Assembly: GCA_963826795.1 (NCBI GenBank) | Contig: CAWGYT010000002.1 | Location: forward strand, 124,001-188,000 | Source: CAWGYT01 sp963826795 | Lineage (GTDB): Bacteria > Planctomycetota > Planctomycetia > Pirellulales > Pirellulaceae | Length of the DNA stretch: 64,000 nucleotides | Direction: 5' to 3' | Shown here: piece after piece, positions 33,519 through 42,202 of the stretch | How positions within the stretch are numbered: the first letter of the stretch is position 1 | Layout: each line of letters opens with the position of its first letter | The notes under the pieces: generated by a model | What the model was told of the DNA's origin: nothing | Databases searched by the model: none | The model's input: the letters and a program-made list of their open reading frames with translations, nothing else | Translations under genes and position numbers: made by a program

Positions 33519-34934
33519 CTATCGCTGGCGATCCGTCGGTGTAAGGGCGAGTTCCTTGCCAAGCTCGTCCGAGCCCTCGGACGAGTCGGAGGATGGTGAG
33601 CCGAGAGACAGCCCGCCGAGCAACGAGAGGTCCTCAGCGCCAAAGCGACCGGCATCCTCGCCGCTCATCGTGAACACGCACGACATCCGCCGGTTCTGGG
33701 GATCGATCAGCTGGTAATAGACCCAATGAATCGGCGCGTTCGCGACTTGACCAACCACGGCAACTCGCAGTTGCCGCAGTTGATTCGGCAGCGTCGAATC
33801 TTGGGCGTCCACGATTTGCTGAGCGGCCGAACCGAGCGCCTGACGGACTTCCTGTTGAAACTGAGCTAGGCTGACCGACACGTCCGCGGACAAGGGCGTG
33901 AGCGGCTGCAGGTTGCATTGGGCCAACAATTGCCCTTCATCCACAAAACGCAGCACGAATAGGTTTTGTGTTTCGCGGAACACGTACCAGCGTCGATCAT
34001 GTACCAACGTAAAGCCGGACGACTCCGGCTGGTATTCAAGCAACTCGTGCCGTTCGGGTGCGCCGGTCAGAATCGGTTCCAGGGTTTCGGGTTCCAGGTG
34101 CGGGGTCGGCGCCGCTTCGACAAGCATCCTGAGCCGGGCTTGAGCCCGGAGGCCCGGTACCGTCAACCCGATCGAGCGGCTTTCGCCAATCCCGAGAGCC
34201 AGCCAGGTGATCCTTTGCCGCGAGCGGTCGAAGTTGTATCTTCCCCGCAGGTCAATTTCCGACATCACCCCCCCGACCGAGCCAACAATCTTGCCGCTCA
34301 GAGCCAACTGCGCGTCGTCCCCGGTCACCGCCACCAGTTCGCTCTTGACGTCATTTCCCGTCACCGCATCGAGATTGAGCAGCTCGGCCATGAGCTGGTC
34401 GTCATGGGTCCACGTCTCGCCCACGTTCACCTCGCGACCGGGAAGCAATCGATCGATGAGATGACTGCCACCCGGGACTTCGACCAACTCGAGTTCTTCG
34501 CGGGTCAGAGGCCCCTGGAGCGATCGGAACGTGGCCTTGGTCCGCCGGGGCTCGACGACCATATAGCGGCGCGCTTCCCGCAGCTTGACGCGGTCCGGCT
34601 TAGCTTGGACCACGACGTCGGCGGCTGCTTCCAGGTAGTAGCGCAACGCCTGCTGCTGGGAGGAATCGACGAGTCGCTCTTCGTAAAGAAAGTTACCAAC
34701 TGCCTTTAGGTCATGCTCTTGGGGTTCGGCCGAGCGGTCTGCCGATTGACTCAGGAGCTTGCCCTCGACCTCGAAAACGATCTTCACGCGAGCCGGCGCC
34801 GCATCCGACGTGGGTGTCAGGCGGAGACTTTGAACTTCGAGATTCGGTTTGGCGACGGCCAGATTCAGCAGGCTGCACCAGAGAATTCCAGTGAAGATCC
34901 ACGAAGTATGCCGGTCGGCATGGGTGAGCCACAT
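33519..34934 (-). CDS. Large secreted protein, unknown function
   Basis: The 471-residue protein starts at ATG 34934 with GGGAGGGA upstream and has a signal peptide (IFTGILWCSLLNLAVA). The mature part is mainly beta-strand-like: VQSLRLTPTSDAAPARVKIV, EVNVGETWTHDDQLMAELLN, SEIDLRGRYNFDRSRQRITW. A C-terminal region with HDRRWYVFRETQNLFVLRF follows, then a Ser/Asp-rich tail. It resembles planctomycete periplasmic proteins of unknown role. It may be cotranscribed with the DUF3891 gene 80 bases downstream. Confidence 0.75.
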   Translation of the reverse strand: MWLTHADRHTSWIFTGILWCSLLNLAVAKPNLEVQSLRLTPTSDAAPARVKIVFEVEGKLLSQSADRSAEPQEHDLKAVGNFLYEERLVDSSQQQALRYYLEAAADVVVQAKPDRVKLREARRYMVVEPRRTKATFRSLQGPLTREELELVEVPGGSHLIDRLLPGREVNVGETWTHDDQLMAELLNLDAVTGNDVKSELVAVTGDDAQLALSGKIVGSVGGVMSEIDLRGRYNFDRSRQRITWLALGIGESRSIGLTVPGLRAQARLRMLVEAAPTPHLEPETLEPILTGAPERHELLEYQPESSGFTLVHDRRWYVFRETQNLFVLRFVDEGQLLAQCNLQPLTPLSADVSVSLAQFQQEVRQALGSAAQQIVDAQDSTLPNQLRQLRVAVVGQVANAPIHWVYYQLIDPQNRRMSCVFTMSGEDAGRFGAEDLSLLGGLSLGSPSSDSSEGSDELGKELALTPTDRQR

Positions 34935-35466
34935 GGTCGTTCCCTCCCTGTCACGACGTCAAGAGATGCATCCCAAGGGTAAATCGACCGAGCCGGTGAG
35001 AAAACTTGTGCGGGTAACCGTCGGAATCGCCCTGGGCGGCAAGGCGGCCTAAAACGTCCCGCAAGCTCGCGGCCTTGACTCGGCGACGACATTCGCTACG
35101 AATTTTCGCGGAAAAACCAGATCGCGCAACTGCTTTCGCACCAAGCAGTTATTCCACGCGAAAGCCAAATAAGCGTGTCCCGGGCGCGAACATGTGTGCG
35201 ATCTAAAGGCACGAAATCTCCGTAGATGGGTATAAAGTTTCAAATATCGGACATTTTGGCCGCCCGGGCGGGGAAAAAACAAAACCGCGGAAAATTTTCG
35301 GCGAACATTTCGAGACATTGCGACGCAAAGAACGTTTCTAACGAAGGACGAGGGCGACGAGCGGATTGGGGATCAACCGCCAGTCCAATTTTGGATCCGC
35401 ACGGGGCGACGGGAGTCGCACGGAACACCTGCGCGGGTTCGCGAGTGGAAAGAAGTGGAGGACGGG
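34935..35466. other. Divergent intergenic region upstream of the sigma factor gene
   Basis: No convincing gene is present. The stretch is locally A/T-richer (35090-35330) than the surroundings and presumably holds promoters for the sigma factor (plus) and the secreted protein (minus). A weak -35/-10 like pair, TTGACT (35075-35080) and TACGAA (35097-35102) with a 16-base spacer, is visible but not convincing. Confidence 0.4.
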
Positions 35467-37131
35467 ATGCATACTGAATACCGCAGCCCTTTTATGAAAC
35501 AATTACGCGACCAGCAGGTCCGGTATGCCCCGCGCGAGAAAAAACTCGAGCAGGTGGAGAACGCAGAGACGTTGCTCCCTGACGTCGCTTCGCGCAAAAC
35601 GTATCCGTATGAGTATGTCTGCTTTCGCCTGACCGGTTACCGTCCCGATTCGGCGCCGCACTTGACGATTTCCGGTGACAACCTGCGGCACGATCTGCTG
35701 CGCTTCATTGAAGATGTCTCGGACGCGGCCAATGTGCGCGTCGAGGACGCGGGGCAGCCGGTCTACACGGTCGACGACCTGAGCAAGATGTTCAGCGTTT
35801 CCACCAAAACCATTTCTCGTTGGCGACAGCTGGGACTCGTCAGCCGCCGCTTCCTGTTCGACGGTCGCAAGCGAGTTGGATTTCTGCAACGGAGCGTCGA
35901 CGGATTCGTGACAAAGAACCGAGATAAAGTGCGGCGTGGCGAGCGATTCAGTCAGCTGACGGACCAGGAGCGGGGCGAGATTATCCAACTGGCCCGCCGG
36001 TTGGCTCGCCTGGGTAGCTCGCCGTCGGAGGTCAGCCGTCGGATCGCGGGGCAGATGAATCGCAGCGTCGAAACGATTCGCTACACGTTGAAACACTTCG
36101 ATCAGCGTCATCCTGATTTGGCCATATTCCCCGATCGGGGTGCCCCGTTGACACCCGAGACGAAGGAGTCGATCTACCGCAACTACCGTCGCGGCACCTC
36201 GGTCGACGAGCTGGCTCGTCGGCACGGGCGGACCCGAACGGGGGTCTACGGTATCATCAACGAGATGCGGGCCAAGCAGATTCAAGAGCTGTCGCTGGAC
36301 TGCATTCCGCATGCCAGTTTCGAAGACCCGTCGGCCGCCGCAGCAATCCTCGCTCCGATGCCTCAAGACGACCGGCGTATGCGGCAAACCAAGCCGCCGG
36401 CGAGCCTGCCGCCCTACCTGGCCGCACTCTATGACGTGCCGCTGCTGAATCGCGATCAGGAAGTTCACTTGTTCCGAAAATTTAACTTCCTCAAGTACCA
36501 AGCCGCGGCGCTTCGGGAGCAACTGAGCCTGCAGCAGCCGAAGAGCTCGTTGATGGACGAAATCGAGCGGTTGTATGACGAGGCCGTCGAGGTCAAGAAT
36601 CAGATCGTCCAGGCGAACTTGCGGCTTGTGGTCTCGATTGCGAAGCGTCACGTTAGCCAGACGGAGGAATTCTTCGGACTGATCAGCGACGGGAACATGT
36701 CGCTGATTCGGGCGGTGGAGAAATTCGATTTCTCGCGCGGGAACAAGTTTAGCACTTACGCCAGCTGGGCCATTATGAAGAACTTCGCGCGGACCATCCC
36801 GCACGAGTTCAAGCTGCGGGACCGCTTCCGCACCAGCAGTGACGATACGTTCCTCTCCAAAGAAGACCTCCGAAAAGGCCAGTACGAACAGGAAAGCGCC
36901 CAGCATCTGCGTGAGAACCAGATCGACCGCATCTTGTCTCGGCTGGACGAACGCGAGCAGCAGATCATCATCAGCCGCTTCGGACTCGATTATGGCGAAG
37001 AGCCGATGACGCTGAAGGAAGTCGGGGCTCAGATGGGCGTCACCAAGGAACGGATCCGGCAGATTGAGGCCCGAGCCCTCAGTAAACTTCGCTTGGCTGC
37101 CCAGGAGGAGAGAATTGAACTCCCCGACTAG
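35467..37131 (+). CDS. Sigma-70 family RNA polymerase sigma factor with N-terminal HTH domains
   Basis: The 554-residue protein starts at ATG 35467, with GGAGG five bases upstream; a GTG at 35455 is less likely. The first 310 residues are not typical sigma sequence. They hold a MerR/excisionase-like helix-turn-helix (TVDDLSKMFSVSTKTISRWR, 101-120) and further HTH-like segments (SSPSEVSRRIAGQMNRSVET and SVDELARRHGRTRTGVYGII). From about 318 the sigma part follows: region 1.2 (LPPYLAALYDVPLLNRDQEV), region 2 with LRLVVSIAKRHVS, LISDGNMSLIRAVEKFDFSR and STYASWAIMKNFAR, a much reduced region 3, and region 4 with QMGVTKERIRQIEARALSKL. It is probably a group 2/3-type alternative factor specific to this lineage. 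Confidence 0.88.
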   Translation: MHTEYRSPFMKQLRDQQVRYAPREKKLEQVENAETLLPDVASRKTYPYEYVCFRLTGYRPDSAPHLTISGDNLRHDLLRFIEDVSDAANVRVEDAGQPVYTVDDLSKMFSVSTKTISRWRQLGLVSRRFLFDGRKRVGFLQRSVDGFVTKNRDKVRRGERFSQLTDQERGEIIQLARRLARLGSSPSEVSRRIAGQMNRSVETIRYTLKHFDQRHPDLAIFPDRGAPLTPETKESIYRNYRRGTSVDELARRHGRTRTGVYGIINEMRAKQIQELSLDCIPHASFEDPSAAAAILAPMPQDDRRMRQTKPPASLPPYLAALYDVPLLNRDQEVHLFRKFNFLKYQAAALREQLSLQQPKSSLMDEIERLYDEAVEVKNQIVQANLRLVVSIAKRHVSQTEEFFGLISDGNMSLIRAVEKFDFSRGNKFSTYASWAIMKNFARTIPHEFKLRDRFRTSSDDTFLSKEDLRKGQYEQESAQHLRENQIDRILSRLDEREQQIIISRFGLDYGEEPMTLKEVGAQMGVTKERIRQIEARALSKLRLAAQEERIELPD

Positions 37132-37200
37132 CACCACGGTTCGCGACGCCTGATTGCGTTCGGGACGCTTACCAATGGGCGTTCGTCGACTTGAGTCGTT

Positions 37201-37233
37201 CGGCGGCTGCGGCAGTTCATGCCGCAGCCGCCG
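37201..37233 (+). terminator. Strong hairpin after the sigma factor gene
   Basis: A perfect 14-bp stem, CGGCGGCTGCGGCA (37201-37214) and TGCCGCAGCCGCCG (37220-37233), has a five-base loop. It starts 69 bases after the sigma factor stop and is followed by a pyrimidine-rich run but no long U-tract. Confidence 0.7.
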
Positions 37234-37455
37234 CCTTTCCTGCCGCACGCGATCGCTGCGTGTCCCCCACGCGGGGTCCGAAACCCCTTCTGTGGCCAAG
37301 GGATCCTCCCGACACCGCCGCTGGCCCCTGAGCATGCGGCGGCTCAATGCCAGGTTACGGGAGGTGGCCGGAGGCCGATGTCACGTGCCAATTCGGGCGG
37401 AGGCGATGCGTTTTGGGCTGAGCGTGCCACTTGTGTTTTTTTGTACCATCCCGTC

Positions 37456-37483
37456 TTGCACGCGCTGTCAGGGTTTGTATAGT
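37456..37483 (+). promoter_or_regulatory. Sigma-70-type promoter of the tRNA-tuf cluster
   Basis: TTGCAC (37456-37461) and TATAGT (37478-37483) are separated by 16 bases, close to the bacterial consensus. Transcription would start near 37490, just ahead of tRNA-Thr at 37513. No gene lies in 37132-37455 apart from the sigma factor terminator. Confidence 0.7.
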
Positions 37484-37512
37484 GACTTGTTTTCGTGGTG
37501 CTCGAACTCATC

Positions 37513-37585
37513 GCTAGCGTAGCTCAATTGGCAGAGCAGCTGATTTGTAATCAGCAGGTTGTGGGTTCAAGTCCCTCCGCTAGCT
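37513..37585 (+). tRNA. tRNA-Thr(TGT)
   Basis: The 73-base cloverleaf has perfect acceptor pairing GCTAGCG/CGCTAGC, anticodon stem GCTGA/TCAGC and loop TTTGTAA (anticodon TGT). The T-loop is TTCAAGT, and the T-stem has one T-T mismatch. CCA is not encoded. First of the four tRNAs before tuf. Confidence 0.95.
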
Positions 37586-37721
37586 CTTGAGTGAGCTGGC
37601 GAGACATCAGAAATACATGCGGTAGGACAATCACAAAACCAAACCGGGTAGACGTCCGCCGATCGGGTCGAGTGGATCGCTTGGAGAACAGGAACGTTTG
37701 CTTTCCAGCCGCAGTGGCTCA

Positions 37722-37803
37722 GGGGGGTTTCCCGAGCGGTCAAAGGGGTCAGACTGTAAATCTGATGGCAATGCCTTCGCAGGTTCGAATCCTGCACCCC
37801 CCA
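37722..37803 (+). tRNA. tRNA-Tyr(GTA)
   Basis: The 82-base class II tRNA has acceptor GGGGGGT/ACCCCCC, anticodon loop CTGTAAA (GTA), a long variable arm GGCAATGCC region and T-arm GCAGG-TTCGAAT-CCTGC. CCA is not encoded. Confidence 0.95.
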
Positions 37804-37993
37804 CTGCACGAGCGTTCTCGACGCCTGACACCGTGACCGACCTGCTGGGAACCCGACGAGCCGGGTGAAGAGGATGGCGCGGGTGAAGAGATAGTCCAGA
37901 CGAGACGAAACGGAGTGAGGCCGGTTGCCCGGCGAAAGTGCGGCTCAAGGCGCGGCTTGAGGCCCAGAGAACATGAGCAGGAGACAAGTAGTT

Positions 37994-38064
37994 GCGGGTG
38001 TAGCTCAATGGTAGAGCAATAGCCTTCCAAGCTGAAGACGAGGGTTCGATTCCCTTCACCCGCT
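37994..38064 (+). tRNA. tRNA-Gly(TCC)
   Basis: The 71-base cloverleaf has acceptor GCGGGTG/CACCCGC, anticodon loop CTTCCAA (TCC) and T-loop TTCGATT. The anticodon stem has an A-A mismatch at its top pair. CCA is not encoded. Confidence 0.95.
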
Positions 38065-38231
38065 CTCCCACGTTGACCGACGGGCACGGCGATGCTGTCG
38101 ACGGCCGAGCTTGCGGGTGAAAGTGTGGGACGAGGATTCCGATCGACGCGTGATGAAATTGGGCAAAATTGGGGACCGAGGCGGAAAGTATTCGGACCTG
38201 CGTCAACCTTTCGGCTCCGGCCAAGTTTTTC

Positions 38232-38304
<73 letters not shown>

Positions 38305-38384
38305 CTGAATATTTTGTTGAGAAGTCGTGGTGTGTAGCCGCGATACCGTCAGCTTTTTGCACTGGGAATGAGTAGGTATCAAGC

Positions 38385-39581
38385 ATGGCCAAGGAGACAT
38401 TTCAACGGACTAAACCGCACGTCAACGTCGGCACAATCGGCCACATTGATCACGGCAAGACGACACTGACCGGCGCCATTTTGGCGGTACAAGCTGCGAA
38501 GGGACTGGCAGAAAAAAAATCGTACTCCGAAATCGCCAAGGGCGGTACGGTCCGCGACGAAACCAAGACGGTGACGATCGCGGTGGCTCACGTCGAATAC
38601 GAGACGGACAAGCGGCACTACGCCCACATCGACTGCCCTGGCCACGCCGACTTCATCAAGAACATGATTACGGGTGCGGCCCAGATGGACGGTGCGATTC
38701 TCGTCGTGTCGGCCGCGGATGGCCCCATGCCGCAAACCAAAGAACACGTGCTCTTGGCTCGCCAAGTGGACGTGCCTGCGATCGTCGTGTTCCTGAATAA
38801 GATCGACCTGGTGGACGACGAGGAATTGCTGGACCTGGTGGAATTGGAAGTCCGTGAGTTGTTGAGCAAGTACGATTTTCCCGGAGACGACATCCCCGTC
38901 GTGCGCGGATCGGCTCTACCGGCCTATCAGCGACCGGAAGATCCCGCGGCGAACAAGTGCATCGGCGAACTGATGGATGCGATTGACGCGTATATCCCCG
39001 AACCGATGCGGGAAGAAGACAAGCCGTTCCTGATGGCGATTGAAGACGTCTTTTCGATCGAAGGTCGCGGAACCGTCGCCACCGGGCGAATCGAGCGAGG
39101 AATCGTCAAGGTCGGCGATGAAGTCGCGATCGTCGGACTCAAGCCCCAATCAGGCAAGACGACGGTCACCGGGGTGGAAATGTTCCGCAAACTGCTGGAT
39201 TCGGGCCGAGCAGGCGACAACGTCGGCTGCCTGTTGCGAGGTGTTCGGCGGGACGACATTGAACGAGGGCAGGTGCTCGCCAAGCCGGGTTCAATCACGC
39301 CACACACCAAGTTCGAGGCGGAAGTCTATTGCCTTTCCAAAGATGAAGGCGGACGACACACGCCGTTCTTCAGCGGCTATCGTCCTCAGTTCTACTTCCG
39401 GACCACGGACGTTACGGGAACTGCGAATCTGGTCGACGCGGAAATGTGCATGCCGGGGGATAACGTGCGGATTACCGTCGAGATGCACAAGCCGATCGCG
39501 ATGGATGACGGCGTTCGTTTCGCCATTCGCGAGGGTGGCCGGACCGTCGGTTCGGGCGTCGTCACGAAAATCCTCGAGTAA
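38385..39581 (+). CDS. tuf: Elongation factor Tu
   Basis: The 398-residue protein delivers aminoacyl-tRNA to the ribosome. It has P-loop GHIDHGKTTLT (with Ile where many EF-Tu have Val), switch region GGTVRDETKTVTIAVAHVEY, G3 DCPGHADFIKNM, G4 NKID, and C-terminal FRTTDVTGT and RFAIREGGRTVGSGVVTKIL. The switch I segment GGTVRDETKTVT differs from the usual E-RARGITI. The gene lies between tRNA-Thr(GGT) and tRNA-Trp, as in the tufB locus of enterobacteria. No second tuf copy is found between fusA and rpsJ in this window. Confidence 0.97.
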   Translation: MAKETFQRTKPHVNVGTIGHIDHGKTTLTGAILAVQAAKGLAEKKSYSEIAKGGTVRDETKTVTIAVAHVEYETDKRHYAHIDCPGHADFIKNMITGAAQMDGAILVVSAADGPMPQTKEHVLLARQVDVPAIVVFLNKIDLVDDEELLDLVELEVRELLSKYDFPGDDIPVVRGSALPAYQRPEDPAANKCIGELMDAIDAYIPEPMREEDKPFLMAIEDVFSIEGRGTVATGRIERGIVKVGDEVAIVGLKPQSGKTTVTGVEMFRKLLDSGRAGDNVGCLLRGVRRDDIERGQVLAKPGSITPHTKFEAEVYCLSKDEGGRHTPFFSGYRPQFYFRTTDVTGTANLVDAEMCMPGDNVRITVEMHKPIAMDDGVRFAIREGGRTVGSGVVTKILE

Positions 39582-39592
39582 ATGTCACACCA

Positions 39593-39635
39593 GCGGAAAG
39601 GCCTCACCCCGACGACGTGCGGGAGGCCTTTCCGC
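39593..39635 (+). terminator. Hairpin after tuf
   Basis: A perfect 12-bp inverted repeat, GCGGAAAGGCCT (39593-39604) and AGGCCTTTCCGC (39624-39635), starts 11 bases after the tuf stop. No U-tract is evident. It separates tuf from tRNA-Trp. Confidence 0.7.
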
Positions 39636-39677
39636 CCATTGCTGCGCCGCCGGCGGTGACGCGGCCGAAATGAACCT

Positions 39678-39753
39678 AGGGGTGTAGCTCAATTGGTAGA
39701 GCACCGGTCTCCAAAACCGGGGGTTGCGAGTTCGATTCCCGCCGCCCCTGCCA
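39678..39753 (+). tRNA. tRNA-Trp(CCA)
   Basis: The cloverleaf has acceptor AGGGGTG/CGCCCCT, anticodon stem CCGGT/ACCGG and loop CTCCAAA (CCA). The T-loop is TTCGATT with one A-C mismatch in the T-stem. The discriminator G is followed by an encoded CCA (39751-39753), unlike the four upstream tRNAs. Confidence 0.95.
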
Positions 39754-39760
39754 TTCATGT

Positions 39761-39792
39761 CGTGTCGAGCCTCCGTCCGCGGGCTCGGCACG
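39761..39792 (+). terminator. Hairpin after tRNA-Trp
   Basis: CGTGTCGAGCC (39761-39771) pairs with GGCTCGGCACG (39782-39792) with one G-U pair and a ten-base loop. It is a possible terminator or processing structure between tRNA-Trp and secE. Confidence 0.5.
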
Positions 39793-39954
39793 GCGCGGTT
39801 CGGCAGCCATGTTTTCGACGCCAAGGGAAAATGTTACCTTGAGGGGCTGGTCGGAGACCGGCCTTGAGAAGCGGAAGGCCCGCGGTGTTTCGAGCAGTCG
39901 ATCCTGGGCTGAGCTGGAAGTTCCTCCTCACCTTTGTGTTGTCGGTAAGGTCTT

Positions 39955-40425
39955 ATGGCAAAAGAGAAAAGCGCGGCTCAAGCGTCGTTCACGCAGGACT
40001 TGTTCCAGTTCGGCGTTTACAAGCGAAATCAGGGGCGAATTGTCCGTCAGGTCACGCTCGCCGCGATTTTCCTGACGCTGCTGCTTGGGGCCTGGCAACT
40101 TTCGGGGGCCCTGCAAACGGCCAACCAGCAAGCGGCGTGGTCGTTCGCGGGAATGGAATACATCGTGCCAGGCTTGGTCCTGCTCGTTGGCTGCTGGCTC
40201 GGTTATCGACTGATTAATTATCCCCAATTTGCGGACTTCTTGATCTCCGTCGAGGCGGAGATGAACAAGGTGTCCTGGCCGAGGCAGACGGAATTGATCC
40301 GAAGCGCCTTGGTCGTGATCTTCATGATGTTTTTCCTGGCGATCATATTGTTCGGTTTTGATTTTACATGGCAGGTGCTGTTTAAAGCGATTGGGGTCGT
40401 GCATCAGGCGCCTCCGACCGACTAG
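39955..40425 (+). CDS. secE: Preprotein translocase subunit SecE
   Basis: The 156-residue protein is longer than the single-helix SecE of most bacteria. It has three hydrophobic segments, near 34-52, 68-86 and a last one (SALVVIFMMFFLAIILFGF). The conserved SecE motif EAEMNKVSWPRQTELIRSA precedes the last helix. It forms the SecYEG channel in the cytoplasmic membrane. The first 30 residues are polar. It sits directly before nusG, the normal order. RBS-like GTAAGG precedes the ATG. Confidence 0.95.
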   Translation: MAKEKSAAQASFTQDLFQFGVYKRNQGRIVRQVTLAAIFLTLLLGAWQLSGALQTANQQAAWSFAGMEYIVPGLVLLVGCWLGYRLINYPQFADFLISVEAEMNKVSWPRQTELIRSALVVIFMMFFLAIILFGFDFTWQVLFKAIGVVHQAPPTD

Positions 40426-40581
40426 TCGGAACCGGGTCCTCCGCCTTCGCCGATGCGCTTCGGGGCACTCCCGACGAGGCGGGAGTAGGGTCGGGAGCTG
40501 AGCGTCTTTCCCATGGTGTTTGCCCGGAGATTTTGTATCGAGTCGGGATGTTCCCGAAACCTTTAGCGAGCAGAACGAGCG

Positions 40582-41445
40582 ATGAACGCAGGCGACCAGC
40601 CACACTCCAGTCCTCCGCACGATGACGAGCCCGGGCACGAGGTGAACTCGGACCAGGCCGCCGAGTCGGCAGGCGCTGAGTCTCCGGCAGCTCGGCCGGA
40701 GGAGGCCCTCGCAAATTCGGGCGAGGTTCCCGAGAACGGAAATGAAGAGTCGTCCGCGACCCCGAAGCCCGAAGTCGCAGAGCCCGAAGTCGCAGAGCCC
40801 GAAGTCGCAGAGCCCGTCAGCGCGGCGCCGAGCGGACCTTCGCCCAACTCGGCGGCTGCCAAATCCGCCGCCTCGGCGGCTGCGGCTGCGGCGGAGGCGG
40901 AAGAAGAGCGGATGGAGTGGTACATCCTCAAAGTCCAAAGCAACCGCGAGAACTCGATCTGCGACGGACTTCGGCGGCGAGTGGCCGTCGCGGGATTGGA
41001 CGAGTATTTTGGCGAGGTCTTGGTCCCGACCGAGGACGTCGCGGAGTACAAGAACGGCAAAAGGCGAGTGGTCAAGCGGAAGCTTTATCCCGGCTATATT
41101 GTCGTGCACATGGTGATCAATGACGAGACGTGGTTCCTCGTCCGAGAGACGCCCGGAATCGGCGACTTTACTGGAGCGGCCGGCAAGCCCACTCCGATGC
41201 TGTCGCACGAAGTGGAGCGAATCGTCAAGTCGGCTCGCCCGGACGAAGAAAGCGCCGAACCGATCAAGACCGCGATCCCCTTCAAGGTCAGCGATCGAGT
41301 CCGCATCAAAGAAGGCACGTTTGAGAATTTCGAGGGCGACGTGGAAGTGATTGACGAGGCGAATGGGCGCGTGACCGTGATGATCAACATCTTCGGCCGG
41401 TCGACGCCTGTCGAGCTGGAGCACTGGCAGGTGGAATCCGTCTAA
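40582..41445 (+). CDS. nusG: Transcription termination/antitermination protein NusG
   Basis: The 287-residue protein has a core of about 175 residues with the NGN domain (EWYILKVQSNRENSICDGL, KRKLYPGYIVVHM, ETPGIGDFTG) and the KOW domain (DRVRIKEGTFENFEGDVEVI). It binds RNA polymerase and affects pausing, Rho termination and ribosome coupling. The first 110 residues are an added Ala/Glu/Pro-rich acidic, probably disordered, extension containing three exact PEVAE units encoded by 15-bp repeats (40768-40812). The ATG at 40582 is the first in frame; there is no strong Shine-Dalgarno. It lies between secE and rplK. Confidence 0.95.
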   Translation: MNAGDQPHSSPPHDDEPGHEVNSDQAAESAGAESPAARPEEALANSGEVPENGNEESSATPKPEVAEPEVAEPEVAEPVSAAPSGPSPNSAAAKSAASAAAAAAEAEEERMEWYILKVQSNRENSICDGLRRRVAVAGLDEYFGEVLVPTEDVAEYKNGKRRVVKRKLYPGYIVVHMVINDETWFLVRETPGIGDFTGAAGKPTPMLSHEVERIVKSARPDEESAEPIKTAIPFKVSDRVRIKEGTFENFEGDVEVIDEANGRVTVMINIFGRSTPVELEHWQVESV

Positions 41446-41621
41446 GGAGGACGTCCCCGCCGCGGTGCGCTCGCCCGAATCAGGAGAGTTGGCGTTTCGA
41501 CCGGGAACCGCGGTCGTTGCCAGGCGGCGGAGCCGGCGTCCAGGCGAGGCATTCGGCAAGAGGTCGAGACAGATTTTCAGGCATTTCGCAGGCAGCGAGT
41601 TACGGATAAAGCAGACGTTTT

Positions 41622-42047
41622 ATGGCAAAGCAATTAGTCGGACAAGCCAAGTTTCAAGTTCCCGGCGGACAGGCGACTCCCGCGCCGCCGGTCGGCACGT
41701 CGCTGGGCAAGTACGGGATCAATCTCGGCCAGTTCGTCCAACAGTTCAACGATCGCACCAAGGAATACGGCGGCACTCCGATCCCGGTCGTCGTCAGTGT
41801 CTATAACGATCGGTCGTTCGACTTTATCACGAAGAGCCCGCCGGCGGCCTCGCTGCTCAAAAAAGCGGCCGGGATCGCCAAGGGATCCGGCATTCCGAAT
41901 CGCGACAAAGTCGGGAAAGTCTCGCGGGATCAAATTGACGAGATCTGCAAGCAAAAGATGGCTGATCTCAACGCCCGAGATCTCGAACATGCGCGGAGCA
42001 TGGTTGAAGGGACCGCTCGGAGTATGGGTTTGGAGGTGATTGATTAG
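41622..42047 (+). CDS. rplK: 50S ribosomal protein L11
   Basis: The 141-residue protein has FQVPGGQATPAPPVGTSLGK, the methylated-stalk N-terminal domain, YGINLGQFVQQFNDRTKEYG and the rRNA-binding C-terminal domain KSPPAASLLKKAAGI. It is part of the GTPase-associated centre. It starts at ATG 41622; 176 bases separate it from nusG. Confidence 0.97.
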   Translation: MAKQLVGQAKFQVPGGQATPAPPVGTSLGKYGINLGQFVQQFNDRTKEYGGTPIPVVVSVYNDRSFDFITKSPPAASLLKKAAGIAKGSGIPNRDKVGKVSRDQIDEICKQKMADLNARDLEHARSMVEGTARSMGLEVID

Positions 42048-42202
42048 CTGGATCGTCAGCCTTTGGGGCCGCCGCGACAACGGCACGAGCCCAGCTGACT
42101 TGAGCGGCGGTAGAACGACGGCGTGCCAGACAGGCGAGAACACGCGTCGAAATCAAACGCAAAATACAATTCGTTTCGAATCAACGAGGGTGGCAAAGGG
42201 TC

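Noticed and set aside
39593..39635. Possible riboswitch after tuf
   Set aside because: It is a simple perfect hairpin following a stop codon; terminator is the simpler reading.
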